A stretch of DNA of 64,000 nt from an uncultured Prevotellaceae bacterium (lineage in GTDB: Bacteria; Bacteroidota; Bacteroidia; Bacteroidales; Bacteroidaceae): the NCBI GenBank assembly GCA_902786665.1, contig CADADN010000004.1, positions 1-64,000 on the forward strand. The letters are read 5' to 3'. A program made the position numbers and the translations under genes. Shown piece by piece: positions 39,604-48,203 of the stretch. The notes under the pieces were generated by a model. The model saw nothing but the letters and a program-made list of their open reading frames with translations. It made no database searches and was not told the origin of the DNA. How positions within the stretch are numbered: the stretch's first letter is position 1; each line of letters starts with the position of its first letter.

Positions 39604-40571
39604 TATACGCATATTTGAGAGTTAGCACAGACTTACAGGATGTCCGTGCGCAACAGGAAAGCATAATAGATTTTTGCAAGCGCAAGGACTTGAAGATTGA
39701 CAAGTACATCAAAGATGAAGGTGTAAGTGGAACAGTCGATTATGAGGAGCGAAACCTTGGAAAACTGTTGAGCAGATGCCAGAAAGGCGACACTCTTATT
39801 GCCCCTGAAATGTCACGTCTTGGACGCAACCTGATGATGGTAATGCGTTTTCTTGAAACGTGTATGAAAAAGGAATTGAAAGTTTATACGGTTAAGGATG
39901 GCTATGAATTAATAGACAACATACAGTCAAAAGTCTTGGCTTTTGCTTTTGGCCTTGCCGCAGAAATAGAGCGCGATATGATTGTGAAGCGAATGAAAGA
40001 GGGGGTGAATGTTTTCTTGAATCGCGGTGGCGTGTTAGGCGGCGTGACGCATTCAAATCGTCGCATGAAGTTGTCAAAGTTCGATGCCGAAGTCCGCAAG
40101 TTATGTACCGAGGGGAAATCCTTGGCTTACATCGGACGATGTTTTGGTGTGACCACTGAATGTGTTTCCAGATACATAGAGTATAATCAGATAGAATACG
40201 AAAGAAAAGATGTCTGCCGCAACAAGTCCAACCACTCTGCTACCTTGCAGAAGATAGAGATATGCCGTGGTGCCATTGAATACGGTATCATGCAGGGATG
40301 GAAGTTCCAGCTTATTTATGAACATGTGAAGAAATGCCATAACATTGCCATCGCGGAAAAAACCGTGCGAAATTACATCCGTGGCGACAAATATTTGAAT
40401 GAGTTATGGGTGGATGTGCGCAACAAGAAAAGGTGTGAGGCGAATGTCAAGGCAACACTTAAACCATTGCAGCGTGCAAAATACAGAAAGGAACTTGAAT
40501 ACCTGAATGACAAGTTGAGTAAAAACGAAATATATATACAACATTTAAACAGCCAGCAAAATGAAACTTAG
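39600..40571 (+). CDS. Serine recombinase (resolvase/invertase family)
   Basis: A 323-residue protein. The catalytic domain keeps AYLRVST (nucleophile Ser9, Arg7), EGVSGT, MSRLGRN and the long helix E (SKVLAFAFGLAAEIERDMI). An HTH follows (GKSLAYIGRCFGVTTECVSR), then a long basic C-terminal region. It could resolve multimers of the plasmid form, invert DNA or act as an integrase-like enzyme. No flanking att-type repeat is evident. It is the only recombinase in the window. Confidence 0.8.
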   Translation: MIYAYLRVSTDLQDVRAQQESIIDFCKRKDLKIDKYIKDEGVSGTVDYEERNLGKLLSRCQKGDTLIAPEMSRLGRNLMMVMRFLETCMKKELKVYTVKDGYELIDNIQSKVLAFAFGLAAEIERDMIVKRMKEGVNVFLNRGGVLGGVTHSNRRMKLSKFDAEVRKLCTEGKSLAYIGRCFGVTTECVSRYIEYNQIEYERKDVCRNKSNHSATLQKIEICRGAIEYGIMQGWKFQLIYEHVKKCHNIAIAEKTVRNYIRGDKYLNELWVDVRNKKRCEANVKATLKPLQRAKYRKELEYLNDKLSKNEIYIQHLNSQQNET

Positions 40572-41487
40572 TCTTATCTCCCGTGCCAACAACCCCACTG
40601 GCATGACCGTGGCAGAGGTGGAGCGCGACATCGCTAATTGTTCCGGCTTTGTAAAGTTGATGACAGGTATGGCAAACAATGGAGCCTACTACATCATGAT
40701 GGACGCTTTGCGTCAAATCAGGAAACACCCACGCTATGCCGACAAGAAAATCAGGCGGCTCTTTGAAGACAAGCCTAATTCCGTCCTTGACTTCTACAAG
40801 CGGTATCGCAACCGACTGCGATGGCCTGTGGGGAGTGATGTAAGTTTTTTCAATGTCAAGGATTTGACCGAGAGCGCAAAAAAGAAATATGGGGAGTCCA
40901 TCACCGATGCCCAGTATTTTGAGTTCTGGGAAGGGGCGGGGAACCTGGCTTATCAGAAAAGTATCAAATGGGTAAACTCTCTTTGGAACAAGTTTCGCTT
41001 GTCGTTGCAGCAACACGATGTGCCATACCCGGAAATTGTGGCTTGGGGGTTGGTGGGGTCTTCTGTGCTGGAGCTTGCGGTCGAGGTGTGGGAGATTGCC
41101 ATGCGTTCCGTCCAGGCTGCTGTGCCTGTGCTCCCGATGTCTGTCATTCATAAAATCTACGACCCTTTCAAAATGGAGAAAGTGGCAATGGCTTGGCATA
41201 AGGCGTGCCAGGCATTGGCTCCAGAGACAAAGACTTACACCCTGGATGAGATTGAGGAAAGAAACATTGCCGATGGATTGGATCAACTCCGTGAACTTTG
41301 GGTCTCTCCTGACTTGCCATTTGACTCCACCATCGCTGCCGTGGAAGACTTTCAGGATGAAATTTTCAAATCAACGCGACAGGCCAAGAAGGGCATTCGC
41401 GACTTGCAGAAAATGAGGGCGGCGGCAGTGGAAGACATCGAGCAGCAGAAGCGCGAGGAAAGGCTGGAACAGCTGAAAAGAAAATAA
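40561..41487 (+). CDS. Hypothetical protein
   Basis: A 308-residue protein overlapping the recombinase by 11 bases. It is largely helical; the middle (about 165-200, GLVGSSVLELAVEVWEIAMR) is hydrophobic but not clearly transmembrane. The last 60 residues form a charged coiled coil. No known family. Confidence 0.55.
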   Translation: MKLSLISRANNPTGMTVAEVERDIANCSGFVKLMTGMANNGAYYIMMDALRQIRKHPRYADKKIRRLFEDKPNSVLDFYKRYRNRLRWPVGSDVSFFNVKDLTESAKKKYGESITDAQYFEFWEGAGNLAYQKSIKWVNSLWNKFRLSLQQHDVPYPEIVAWGLVGSSVLELAVEVWEIAMRSVQAAVPVLPMSVIHKIYDPFKMEKVAMAWHKACQALAPETKTYTLDEIEERNIADGLDQLRELWVSPDLPFDSTIAAVEDFQDEIFKSTRQAKKGIRDLQKMRAAAVEDIEQQKREERLEQLKRK

Positions 41488-41491
41488 GACC

Positions 41492-41878
41492 ATGAGAGAA
41501 ATAGAATTTCGCGGGTTTAACCGCAAAAACAAACAGTGGCTCTACGGATTTTATTTGCAGAATCATGGTGCACATTTTGTCTGCCCTGATGATTTTGATG
41601 GCAAATCGTGGAACGACTATGAGATTGACCCCGACTCGTTGGGGGAGTTTACGGGATTGTTTGATAAGAACAAGCATAAAATCTACGAGGGTGATATTGT
41701 GGATGGCATTCCTTTCCCTGGAAGGCATGTTATTCGTTACGACTTTGGAGAATGGTTGGCGGTGGATGTAAAAAGAGAGTGGATAGAACTGTTAGAGTTT
41801 GCATCCGAATGTAGTGACGTATTAGACACAATCGAGGTTTTTGGGAATATATACGATTGCATGACAACCCGGAAATGA
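41492..41878 (+). CDS. YopX-family phage protein
   Basis: A 128-residue protein matching the YopX layout: MREIEFRGFNRKNKQWLYGF, then GEFTGLFDKNKHKIYEGDIV and a terminal VFGNIYD. The family is common in phages of Firmicutes and Bacteroidetes; its function is unknown. Normal length. Confidence 0.8.
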   Translation: MREIEFRGFNRKNKQWLYGFYLQNHGAHFVCPDDFDGKSWNDYEIDPDSLGEFTGLFDKNKHKIYEGDIVDGIPFPGRHVIRYDFGEWLAVDVKREWIELLEFASECSDVLDTIEVFGNIYDCMTTRK

Positions 41879-41914
41879 TACATCCGTCCAATCCATAATG
41901 ATTAATTTTGAAGC

Positions 41915-42286
41915 ATGAAAGACAAGGAAAACGTCAATCATCCCAAGCACTACAATAGCCATCCCAGCGGTGTGGAGTGCATCGACATCATCCGGCATTA
42001 CTGCTATGACATCGGCGCAGCCATCAAATACCTTTGGCGGGCCGGATTGAAAACAGAGGAAGGGATGACCGACCGTGACAAGGAAATAGAAGATCTACGC
42101 AAGGCAATATGGTATATCAACGACAGGATAAGACAACTCCAAACCGAAAGCAGAAGCGACGCGAGCGACAACTCGTCCGTATCGTCACGCGCATTGCCGA
42201 AGAGGTCATCGCGGAGCAGGTGGCGCGTCCTGTCCTGGTTCGCCGCCGCAAGACGGAGGATTTTGCCGAATACACGTACTTCATAA
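41915..42286 (+). CDS. DUF3310-family phage protein
   Basis: A 123-residue protein. VNHPKHYNSHPSGVECIDII, YCYDIGAAIKYLWRAGLK and DLRKAIWYINDRI are the DUF3310 hallmarks; the family is widespread in phages and may bind nucleotides or DNA precursors. The last 45 residues, rich in Ser and Arg, look like read-through of a neighbouring frame and overlap the next small ORF. Confidence 0.75.
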   Translation: MKDKENVNHPKHYNSHPSGVECIDIIRHYCYDIGAAIKYLWRAGLKTEEGMTDRDKEIEDLRKAIWYINDRIRQLQTESRSDASDNSSVSSRALPKRSSRSRWRVLSWFAAARRRILPNTRTS

Positions 42287-42300
42287 GACGCAAGAAATAA
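42109..42300 (+). CDS. Small basic protein overlapping DUF3310
   Basis: A 63-residue frame beginning inside DUF3310, with helical, protein-like sequence (RQLVRIVTRIAEEVIAEQVA, EDFAEYTYFIRRKK). It looks more credible in its later half than the overlapping DUF3310 tail, so it may be the real product there. It could also signal a frameshift. Confidence 0.4.
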   Translation: MVYQRQDKTTPNRKQKRRERQLVRIVTRIAEEVIAEQVARPVLVRRRKTEDFAEYTYFIRRKK

Positions 42301-42334
42301 ATCTCAACCCTCAAATCTCAAATCTCAAATCTAA

Positions 42335-43225
42335 ATGATCGACTACATAGTTCCGATGGTCTTCCCGCAAGACCGAGCATGGCAGGCAAATCTCCGGCAG
42401 TTGTATGGACGCACCTACAACGCGGCTTCGGCAATGGCCGATGTGCGCTACCGCACTTGGGGAACGGAACACCTGCTTATCCGTTGTGTGAAGCGTTTCA
42501 TACCGTGGTTGCATGACATCATCGTCCTGCTTGCTCAGGAGAGCCAGCGGCAGCCGTGGATGGACGCCGAGGGTGTGCGCGTGGTGTATCATCGTGATTT
42601 CATTCCGGAGGACAAACTGCCCACCTTCAACAGCCGGGCGATGGAAATGTATCTGCATCGCATCCCACGTCTCTCCGAGCGGTTCCTCTACGGCAATGAT
42701 GACATGTTTCCGCTGTCACCGCTGAAAGAGACTGATTTCTTCATCGGTCCCGTGCCTTGCCAGCGGTTTACGGAAAAGGATTTCCCAAGCACCCCCAATC
42801 AGTTTCATCGGGCGTGCCTTGGCGGTCTCAACTTCGTGGCGGCGCAGTTTGGCAAGCACTACACGCATACATGGCTAAAGGGCGGGCACAGCATCGCGCC
42901 CATCCTGCTTGATACCTGCCGCCACCTGTGGGAGCGGTTTCCTAAAGTCATCGAGGGGAGCGTCACCCCCTTCCGCGACGCTCGCAACTTCAACCAATAC
43001 ATCTACGGTTGGCACCAGCATTTCACGGGCAACCACATCCCTACCCCGCCGCCGCGAAAATTCTTGTCCGTAAAGAAAAACGGCATCAATGAAATACGTG
43101 ACACCATCCTCCGCCCTGACGTGGGCATTGTCTGCATCAACGACAACGAATGGCTGGAGGACATCACGCACTACGCTGAGGTGGTGAGGAAAAGCATAGA
43201 ACAAAAACTTGAAGTATGGGAATAA
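42335..43225 (+). CDS. Stealth-family sugar-phosphate transferase-like protein
   Basis: A 296-residue protein. DYIVPMVFPQDRAW resembles conserved region 1; RYRTWGTEHLLIRCVKRFIP, then VRVVYHRDFIPEDKLPTFNS and ERFLYGNDDMFPLSPL match conserved region 2 with the (Y/G)NDD(M/F) acidic motif. HRACLGGLNF and ITHYAEV cover later regions. Stealth proteins transfer sugar phosphates in capsule biosynthesis. A phage copy may remodel the host surface or modify virion proteins. Two more glycosyltransferase-like genes are at 46.6 and 47.3 kb. Confidence 0.75.
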   Translation: MIDYIVPMVFPQDRAWQANLRQLYGRTYNAASAMADVRYRTWGTEHLLIRCVKRFIPWLHDIIVLLAQESQRQPWMDAEGVRVVYHRDFIPEDKLPTFNSRAMEMYLHRIPRLSERFLYGNDDMFPLSPLKETDFFIGPVPCQRFTEKDFPSTPNQFHRACLGGLNFVAAQFGKHYTHTWLKGGHSIAPILLDTCRHLWERFPKVIEGSVTPFRDARNFNQYIYGWHQHFTGNHIPTPPPRKFLSVKKNGINEIRDTILRPDVGIVCINDNEWLEDITHYAEVVRKSIEQKLEVWE

Positions 43226-43527
43226 AACAAAAACACAACAACCCACGTTGGCAGTCCGCCGTCAAGCAGGTGGCCAGCCGCTTGCATAACACACACGGTG
43301 GTTGGTTGGATTTCTATTTATGGGAATGCAAGCCTTATTGGTTTTGGAGGGCAATTTTTGCCATCGCTTGTGCAGCCGACAAATACGATGTGCTGAATTG
43401 TGTGGCAACCGGCTTCAGGCGTTTGGCACGGTCTTTCATCCGGGCAGACATCCGATGGGAAAAACCGCCGAAGCCGAAAGCCGTTAGAGTTTTGATAATC
43501 ATTTTCATTATTATTATAACAATTTAA
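43216..43527 (+). CDS. Small protein with C-terminal membrane segment
   Basis: A 103-residue basic, Trp-rich protein ending in a very hydrophobic tail (VRVLIIIFIIIITI), likely a tail anchor. It overlaps the Stealth-like gene by ten bases, so the two may act together at the membrane. Confidence 0.5.
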   Translation: MGIKQKHNNPRWQSAVKQVASRLHNTHGGWLDFYLWECKPYWFWRAIFAIACAADKYDVLNCVATGFRRLARSFIRADIRWEKPPKPKAVRVLIIIFIIIITI

Positions 43528-43539
43528 AAACACAGAATC

Positions 43540-43719
43540 ATGACAAGAGCAGACCAAGAGTATGAAGCGTATGTGAAATTGGCATCCCAAATGGGTTGGC
43601 CAATCCTCCCAAGAGACTACGGCACACCGCCAAAGGTCTTCGGCATGAACTACCGTGGCAGCAGCCTGAAGCGCAAGAATGACATCAGAAGAAAGAGAAT
43701 GGCAAAGTATTACAAATGA
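43540..43719 (+). CDS. Small hypothetical protein
   Basis: A 59-residue basic protein (MTRADQEYEAYVKLASQMGW) with a Lys/Arg-rich C terminus. Its 3' end overlaps the next gene by 41 bases. No known family. Confidence 0.5.
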   Translation: MTRADQEYEAYVKLASQMGWPILPRDYGTPPKVFGMNYRGSSLKRKNDIRRKRMAKYYK

Positions 43720-44419
43720 AATTATGGCTAATGATTTCAGAAACCGTCTGATGCTCCGAGGTGAGCGTGAGACATTAGAGAAAGTGTTCGACTCCATCTG
43801 CACAAAAGGTGCATTCAACAATGGCAGCGACCGAGTGTTTGACTTCGACAAGGTGATTCCGACACCGAAGGACTTATACATCGAGAGCAACAGCAGCGCA
43901 GAAATGGTCGTACTGCTCTATATGCGACAGTCTCAATTCACAATGGTTGTCGGCTTTGACAACCCGATGTTGGAGATGGCGCTGGAACGTTACGAGAATT
44001 GGGATGATGAGAGTAAAAAGAAGGCGAAGGAACTTGCCCGCCAGTATCTCGCTAACATCGCCAAATATGAGTACCCGAACTGGTATGCTTTCCACATCGG
44101 ACGCTGGGGCTCCAAGTGGAACTCCTACGGCGCGAATGAGCGCAAGGGTGACACGCTGGAGTTTGAGACGGCCAACGGCTACCCGAAGCCAGTGGTTGAG
44201 GAATTGTCGAGGAAGTGGCCTGACGTGGAGTTTGACCTGACGGCTGCTGACGAGGACATCGGATCGCACACTATCAAGGGCACGTTCAGAAACGGTGTCT
44301 TCGACGGTGTGGAAGAACATCGCACCCCTGCGGCTTTTGACATCGCCTTTGAAATGTTTCCCAATTACAAAGAAGATTATTACCAACTTGAAGACGGCAC
44401 ATGGGAGTACCGTGGATAG
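43679..44419 (+). CDS. DUF1281/YubB-like protein
   Basis: A 246-residue protein. YEYPNWYAFHIGRWGSKWNS and FETANGYPKPVVEELSRKWP, followed by VEFDL, recall the ferredoxin-like YubB/DUF1281 family found on plasmids and phages. Its function is not known. An internal ATG at about 43724 is an alternative start that would avoid most of the overlap with the previous gene. Confidence 0.6.
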   Translation: MTSEEREWQSITNEIMANDFRNRLMLRGERETLEKVFDSICTKGAFNNGSDRVFDFDKVIPTPKDLYIESNSSAEMVVLLYMRQSQFTMVVGFDNPMLEMALERYENWDDESKKKAKELARQYLANIAKYEYPNWYAFHIGRWGSKWNSYGANERKGDTLEFETANGYPKPVVEELSRKWPDVEFDLTAADEDIGSHTIKGTFRNGVFDGVEEHRTPAAFDIAFEMFPNYKEDYYQLEDGTWEYRG

Positions 44420-44486
44420 GACGAAAAGTAAAGCAACGAATTTTCTTATTTTAGTTACAAACATATAAGTAAAACAACTATCAACA

Positions 44487-45020
44487 ATGGTAAAATTTAA
44501 AGACGTAATCTGCTGCATTAAGAATGGCGGCACGGCAAGGCGAATGTCATGGGCCGAAGATGGCGACAAGGAAATCATGATGCAGATACCGCAGCGTATA
44601 GGCAAGGACATTGTGCCAAAGATGACTTCGGTACAGGAGTCAATCAAACCGAAAATCAGCACGGTTGGCAGTGGCGAGATAGAGTATCACGACCAGGTGA
44701 TTGTCATTACTTTCACGGATGATGGGAAGACACCTGCAAGGGCGACGTATTACGTTCCCACATGGGAGGACATCTTTGCAACGGATTGGCTGCTAAGTGA
44801 ATCGCAAGATGCTTATTACGCCCGACTGTGCGAAGAGTTGGAAGACATGGTTAATGAGTCTAATGACTTCACTTGGTTTTTCAAGACAAAAGAATTTGAA
44901 AGGTTGCCGGAGAATGAAAAGAACCTCATGAAACGTCAGCATGAAATCATGGAAAAATACATTGCCGTTCTCGATGAGCGTTGCCAACTGGAAAACGAAA
45001 TCAACGTTAAACAGAAATGA
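44487..45020 (+). CDS. Tad2/DUF2829-like protein (possible anti-Thoeris)
   Basis: A 177-residue protein. The N-terminal 100 residues fit DUF2829: KDVICCIKNGGTARRMSWAE at the start and VPTWEDIFATDWLL at the end. Tad2 proteins of this family sequester the cyclic ADP-ribose-type signal of the Thoeris anti-phage system. The C-terminal 75 residues are an extra helical domain. Assignment by resemblance; anti-defence activity is inference. Confidence 0.55.
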   Translation: MVKFKDVICCIKNGGTARRMSWAEDGDKEIMMQIPQRIGKDIVPKMTSVQESIKPKISTVGSGEIEYHDQVIVITFTDDGKTPARATYYVPTWEDIFATDWLLSESQDAYYARLCEELEDMVNESNDFTWFFKTKEFERLPENEKNLMKRQHEIMEKYIAVLDERCQLENEINVKQK

Positions 45021-45157
45021 CAGACAAAGATGCCGTAGAAATTCTGATGGACCTGATTAGGTGTGGCAGAGTGTCAACATGGACGACCAACGAGGATGCG
45101 TATCGGATGGTATTGGAGGAGTTTAATTTGAGTTTTCAAAAACCACAACATGAGTAA
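45017..45157 (+). CDS. Small hypothetical protein
   Basis: A 46-residue protein (MTDKDAVEILMDLIRCGRVS) coupled to its neighbours: its start overlaps the previous stop by four bases and its stop overlaps the next start by eight. No known domain. Confidence 0.5.
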   Translation: MTDKDAVEILMDLIRCGRVSTWTTNEDAYRMVLEEFNLSFQKPQHE

Positions 45158-45431
45158 CGACAACTGGAAAAACAAGTCGATGTCTTTCGATTTAAAAGTA
45201 GATGACAAAGGCGGAAAGCTCCTGGGCTATTTCAAGCGACTCCAGGACGAGCACATCGCTTTTGAAAAGGCGATTATTGGAAAGCGCATTGAGTATTTGT
45301 TTAACGCCCACGTCAAAGTGGATGGCAAGGAAAAGGACACCGCCTACCAGCAGTTGCTAAAACTCTTTTCCATCGGCTACCAGTGCGGGTGGAACGATTA
45401 CAAAAGCCTTAGTGACGAGACAAAAGTATGA
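45150..45431 (+). CDS. Small hypothetical protein
   Basis: A 93-residue helical, basic protein (NDNWKNKSMSFDLKVDDKGG). Its stop overlaps the methyltransferase start by four bases, so the two are co-translated. Possibly a partner of that enzyme, but no motif shows this. Confidence 0.5.
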   Translation: MSNDNWKNKSMSFDLKVDDKGGKLLGYFKRLQDEHIAFEKAIIGKRIEYLFNAHVKVDGKEKDTAYQQLLKLFSIGYQCGWNDYKSLSDETKV

Positions 45432-46230
45432 TCGAACTTGACACCATCTACAACGAGGACTGCCTGGAGGGGATGAAACGCATTCCCGACGGGAGCGTGG
45501 ATGCCGTGATTTGCGATTTGCCGTATGGGACAACCGATTGTGCTTGGGATAGCGTGATACCAATGCAACCACTTTGGGAACAATACAAGCGCATATTGAA
45601 ACATCAAGGCAGCGTTCTTTTGTTTGGTTCCGAGCCATTTAGTACGATGTTACGGATGAGCAATCCCGGTCAATACAAATATGATTGGATATGGAAGAAG
45701 AATACGCCAAGCGGGTATCAACATGCAAAGAATATGCCGATGAAGGATTACGAAATCATCAGTGTATTCTCAGCGGCAAGCATGGGACACGCAAATCTTC
45801 TCGGCGACAATCGTATGACGTACAATCCGCAGGGAACAAAAGAGTGTAATGTTGTCGAGCACAACAAACTCCACAAAAACGGATATATCATTGGCTCACG
45901 ACCGTCGCACAAAGAAACCATCGTAAGAAATGTTTGCAACTATCCGAGAATGATATTGGAGTTTAACAATCAGGCTGGTGAAGTTAGCAACAACGTTCGC
46001 ATCCATCCCACCCAAAAACCCGTTGACCTTATCCGCTACCTCGTATTGACCTACACCAATTCGGGGGGGTGATTCTCGACAACTGCATAGGCAGCGGCAC
46101 GACCGCTATCGCTTGCTTGAAAGAAAGAAGGCACTTTATCGGCTTCGAGACGAACAAGGAATACTACGACAAGGCTTGCAAGCGCATACGAGAAGAGCAA
46201 CGCCAACTGAAATTTGAGTTTGAGGAATGA
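45428..46230 (+). CDS. Beta-class DNA methyltransferase, frameshifted at a G7 run
   Basis: Motif IV comes first (DAVICDLPYGTTDCAWDSVI; DLPY indicates N6-adenine or N4-cytosine methylation), and motif I comes last, the beta-class order. The written frame stops at TGA 46070-46072 right after the G7 run 46063-46069. The other frame continues VILDNCIGSGTTAIACLKER to TGA 46228-46230, supplying the SAM-binding motif I and the end of the protein. With eight G (or five) one continuous protein of about 267 residues results. As written it lacks the SAM-binding motif and should be inactive: a likely off phase or sequence error. Confidence 0.8.
46063..46069 (+). repeat. G7 homopolymer at the methyltransferase frameshift
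   Basis: Seven G exactly where the two methyltransferase frames part; eight would rejoin them. Confidence 0.75.
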
Positions 46231-46240
46231 AGAAACGGCT

Positions 46241-46366
46241 GATGCGGATGATAGTAGATAGACCTATCGGGAAACTATCTGAAAGCGGAAACGCGAAGTC
46301 GAGCGCATGGTCTTGAAGCGCGAGGTAATGGCGAGGTTGTGGTTCGAGTCCACACCGCATCGGCCA
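46241..46366 (+). tRNA. tRNA-like element 3 (expanded)
   Basis: Acceptor GATGCGG (46241-46247) pairs perfectly with CCGCATC (46355-46361), followed by G and GCCA. T arm TGTGG-TTCGAGT-CCACA (46338-46354). D-like arm GATAG...CTATC (46250-46254, 46264-46268). The middle (46269-46337) holds GCG-gaaa-CGC (46285-46294) and GCGC...GCGC (46303-46306, 46318-46321) stems rather than a normal anticodon arm. About 121 bases to the acceptor end. A T6 run follows, as expected for a terminator. Confidence 0.5.
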
Positions 46367-46554
46367 CTTTTTTCAAAAAGAAAGACGCAAAAAGCAGTTA
46401 CGGATAAGTGACAAATTAGGAATTAAATTTACAACCCCAATTAGGCCGTTTTGGAATCTTAGGAAGATTTCAAAAAACTTAGGAAGATTTATTTCCGGCT
46501 TTCTTGGAGCGTTTTGAAAATGATTTACAAACGAAAATAAAAAAGGAAAAGAGA

Positions 46555-47301
46555 ATGAACGAAAACATGACAATCTACATCTGCACTCACACCGATTTTG
46601 AGTGCCCAGTGAAGAACCCCGTCTATGAGATTGCAGATGCACGGAAGTTGTTCGAGTCTGCCGACAGCGACGGGGTGGATGAACTTTTCTATTCCGAACT
46701 GCGCACTTACCATCACCTTGCAACCAAGGTGAAATTGCCTGAGTATGTCGGGTTTTGCCAATACAGGAAGTATTATGAGTTTCTGGACAACGTGCCCGAC
46801 TTGGAGCAAATCGTCAGCGAGCATGGTTGCATTGCCACTGACCTCTATCCGCTCAAAAGGACGGTCTATGACCATTATGCCCATTGCTTCTATTTCGGCG
46901 ACCTGGACATCATGAAAGCCATTCTCTACGAGGTGGCACCATGGCTTTATCCCACTTTTGAGAAGATGCTGAAAGGCAACACTCTCTACATCGGCAACAT
47001 GTTTATCATGCAGAGAGAAAATTTTCTGCAAGCAATGGATGTTGTGTGGACGTGCTTGCAGCATTATCTGGCAGTCGTGGGCAAGGACATCAGGCAGCGC
47101 ATCCTGCAACACTCCTCGCTCTATCTGAAGAGCAAAGGACGTGGCGCACAAGTGGAACATCAATACCGCATGGGCGGCAATCTTGGCGAGCGCATCATGT
47201 CGGCGTACATCATGTTTAACTTCGACAATCCCAAAACCTACAAGATACATTACACGGAGAGCAAGGCACGCCCTTACCGCCAACTTCAAAACAGTTACTA
47301 A
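46555..47301 (+). CDS. DUF4422 glycosyltransferase-like protein
   Basis: A 248-residue protein matching the DUF4422 layout: MTIYICTHTDFECPV at the start, EYVGFCQYRKYYEF in the middle, and VEHQYRMGGNLGERIMSAYI near the end. Members are found in capsule and LPS clusters of Bacteroidetes and transfer sugars. I chose the ATG at 46555, after an AT-rich stretch. The next gene encodes a second sugar transferase and begins immediately after its stop. Confidence 0.75.
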   Translation: MNENMTIYICTHTDFECPVKNPVYEIADARKLFESADSDGVDELFYSELRTYHHLATKVKLPEYVGFCQYRKYYEFLDNVPDLEQIVSEHGCIATDLYPLKRTVYDHYAHCFYFGDLDIMKAILYEVAPWLYPTFEKMLKGNTLYIGNMFIMQRENFLQAMDVVWTCLQHYLAVVGKDIRQRILQHSSLYLKSKGRGAQVEHQYRMGGNLGERIMSAYIMFNFDNPKTYKIHYTESKARPYRQLQNSY

Positions 47302-48006
47302 ATGAAAACCGTCTGCATCATCAACTACAACACGCCGGAATTGACCACCGCCGCCATCATGTCGCTCGACAAGCACACGCCCGGTTGCAAGGTGGTTGTC
47401 TTTGACAACAGCGACAACCATAATCCGTTTTATCTTTATGATGGCGGTCATAAATTGTCAAATGTTGAGTTTTACTACAACGTCCGGGATAGTCTTATCA
47501 ACTTCAAGGGCATCCTTCAAGGTTTCCCCGACCGTGAGCCGTCGCCTGATAACGACTATGCTTCATTCAAACATTGCTACACCGTGCATTGCTTGACGCA
47601 AATCCTTCGGGTGCCATTCATCCTCATGGATTCCGACGTGCTGATAACGCAGGACATCACGCCGCTGTGGGACGAGACGCAGGCGTTTGTCGGCCAGGTG
47701 AAGCCCCACCGCTCCCGCTTCGGTACGGTGGAACGCGTGCTGCCCCAACTGTGCTTTATCAATGTCCCGATGATGCGCGAGAACGGCGTCACCTACTACA
47801 ACCCGCAGAAGATGTTCGCCCTCTCCCACCGCAGCCCCGATAACGCTTACGACACCGGCGCATGGTTCCTGGAGGACTGCCGCAACCATGCCCTACCCTA
47901 CCGCGAAATCGACATCAACCAGTATTGCATCCACCTCGGCCATGCGTCGTGGAAGAAGAAGGACGCACAAGCCTGGTTGCAAGAACACGATGACTTGTGG
48001 CTATGA
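47302..48006 (+). CDS. Glycosyltransferase (GT2/GT-A-like)
   Basis: A 234-residue protein. KTVCIINYNTPELTTAAIMS is the GT2-type nucleotide-sugar-binding start, and FILMDSDVLI holds the D-x-D metal motif. The C-terminal part ends GHASWKKKDAQ. It lies directly after the DUF4422 gene, without a gap, so the two likely act together, perhaps adding sugars to the virion or to the host surface. Confidence 0.7.
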   Translation: MKTVCIINYNTPELTTAAIMSLDKHTPGCKVVVFDNSDNHNPFYLYDGGHKLSNVEFYYNVRDSLINFKGILQGFPDREPSPDNDYASFKHCYTVHCLTQILRVPFILMDSDVLITQDITPLWDETQAFVGQVKPHRSRFGTVERVLPQLCFINVPMMRENGVTYYNPQKMFALSHRSPDNAYDTGAWFLEDCRNHALPYREIDINQYCIHLGHASWKKKDAQAWLQEHDDLWL

Positions 48007-48203
48007 ATGAAAAGCGATCCATTTGCCTTGACTGCATCTATGGGTGCCAGCCGTATTGCTACTATCCTGTTGTTTGCGTCCACGGGAAAAGGCCAAAGGA
48101 CATGTATGAAGACAAATACAAATGCAAGCACTTTGAGAAAGCCCCTGATGAATCAGAGAAACAAACACAGATACCATTTCAAGCAATAATTTGTCATGGA
48201 TGA
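48003..48203 (+). CDS. Small Cys-rich protein
   Basis: A 66-residue protein with many Cys: CLDCIYGCQPYCYYPVVC near 8-25 and CKHF near 42. It could bind zinc. It overlaps the glycosyltransferase by four bases and the next gene by eight. Confidence 0.5.
   Translation: MNEKRSICLDCIYGCQPYCYYPVVCVHGKRPKDMYEDKYKCKHFEKAPDESEKQTQIPFQAIICHG

Noticed and set aside
39600-40571. Serine recombinase as part of an inserted transposon
   Set aside because: No terminal repeats or target duplication seen around it; genes on both sides are coupled to it by overlaps.
46063-46069. Programmed ribosomal frameshifting at the G runs
   Set aside because: No typical slippery heptamer or consistent downstream structure; run lengths differ from 7 to 10, which suits slippage in DNA better.
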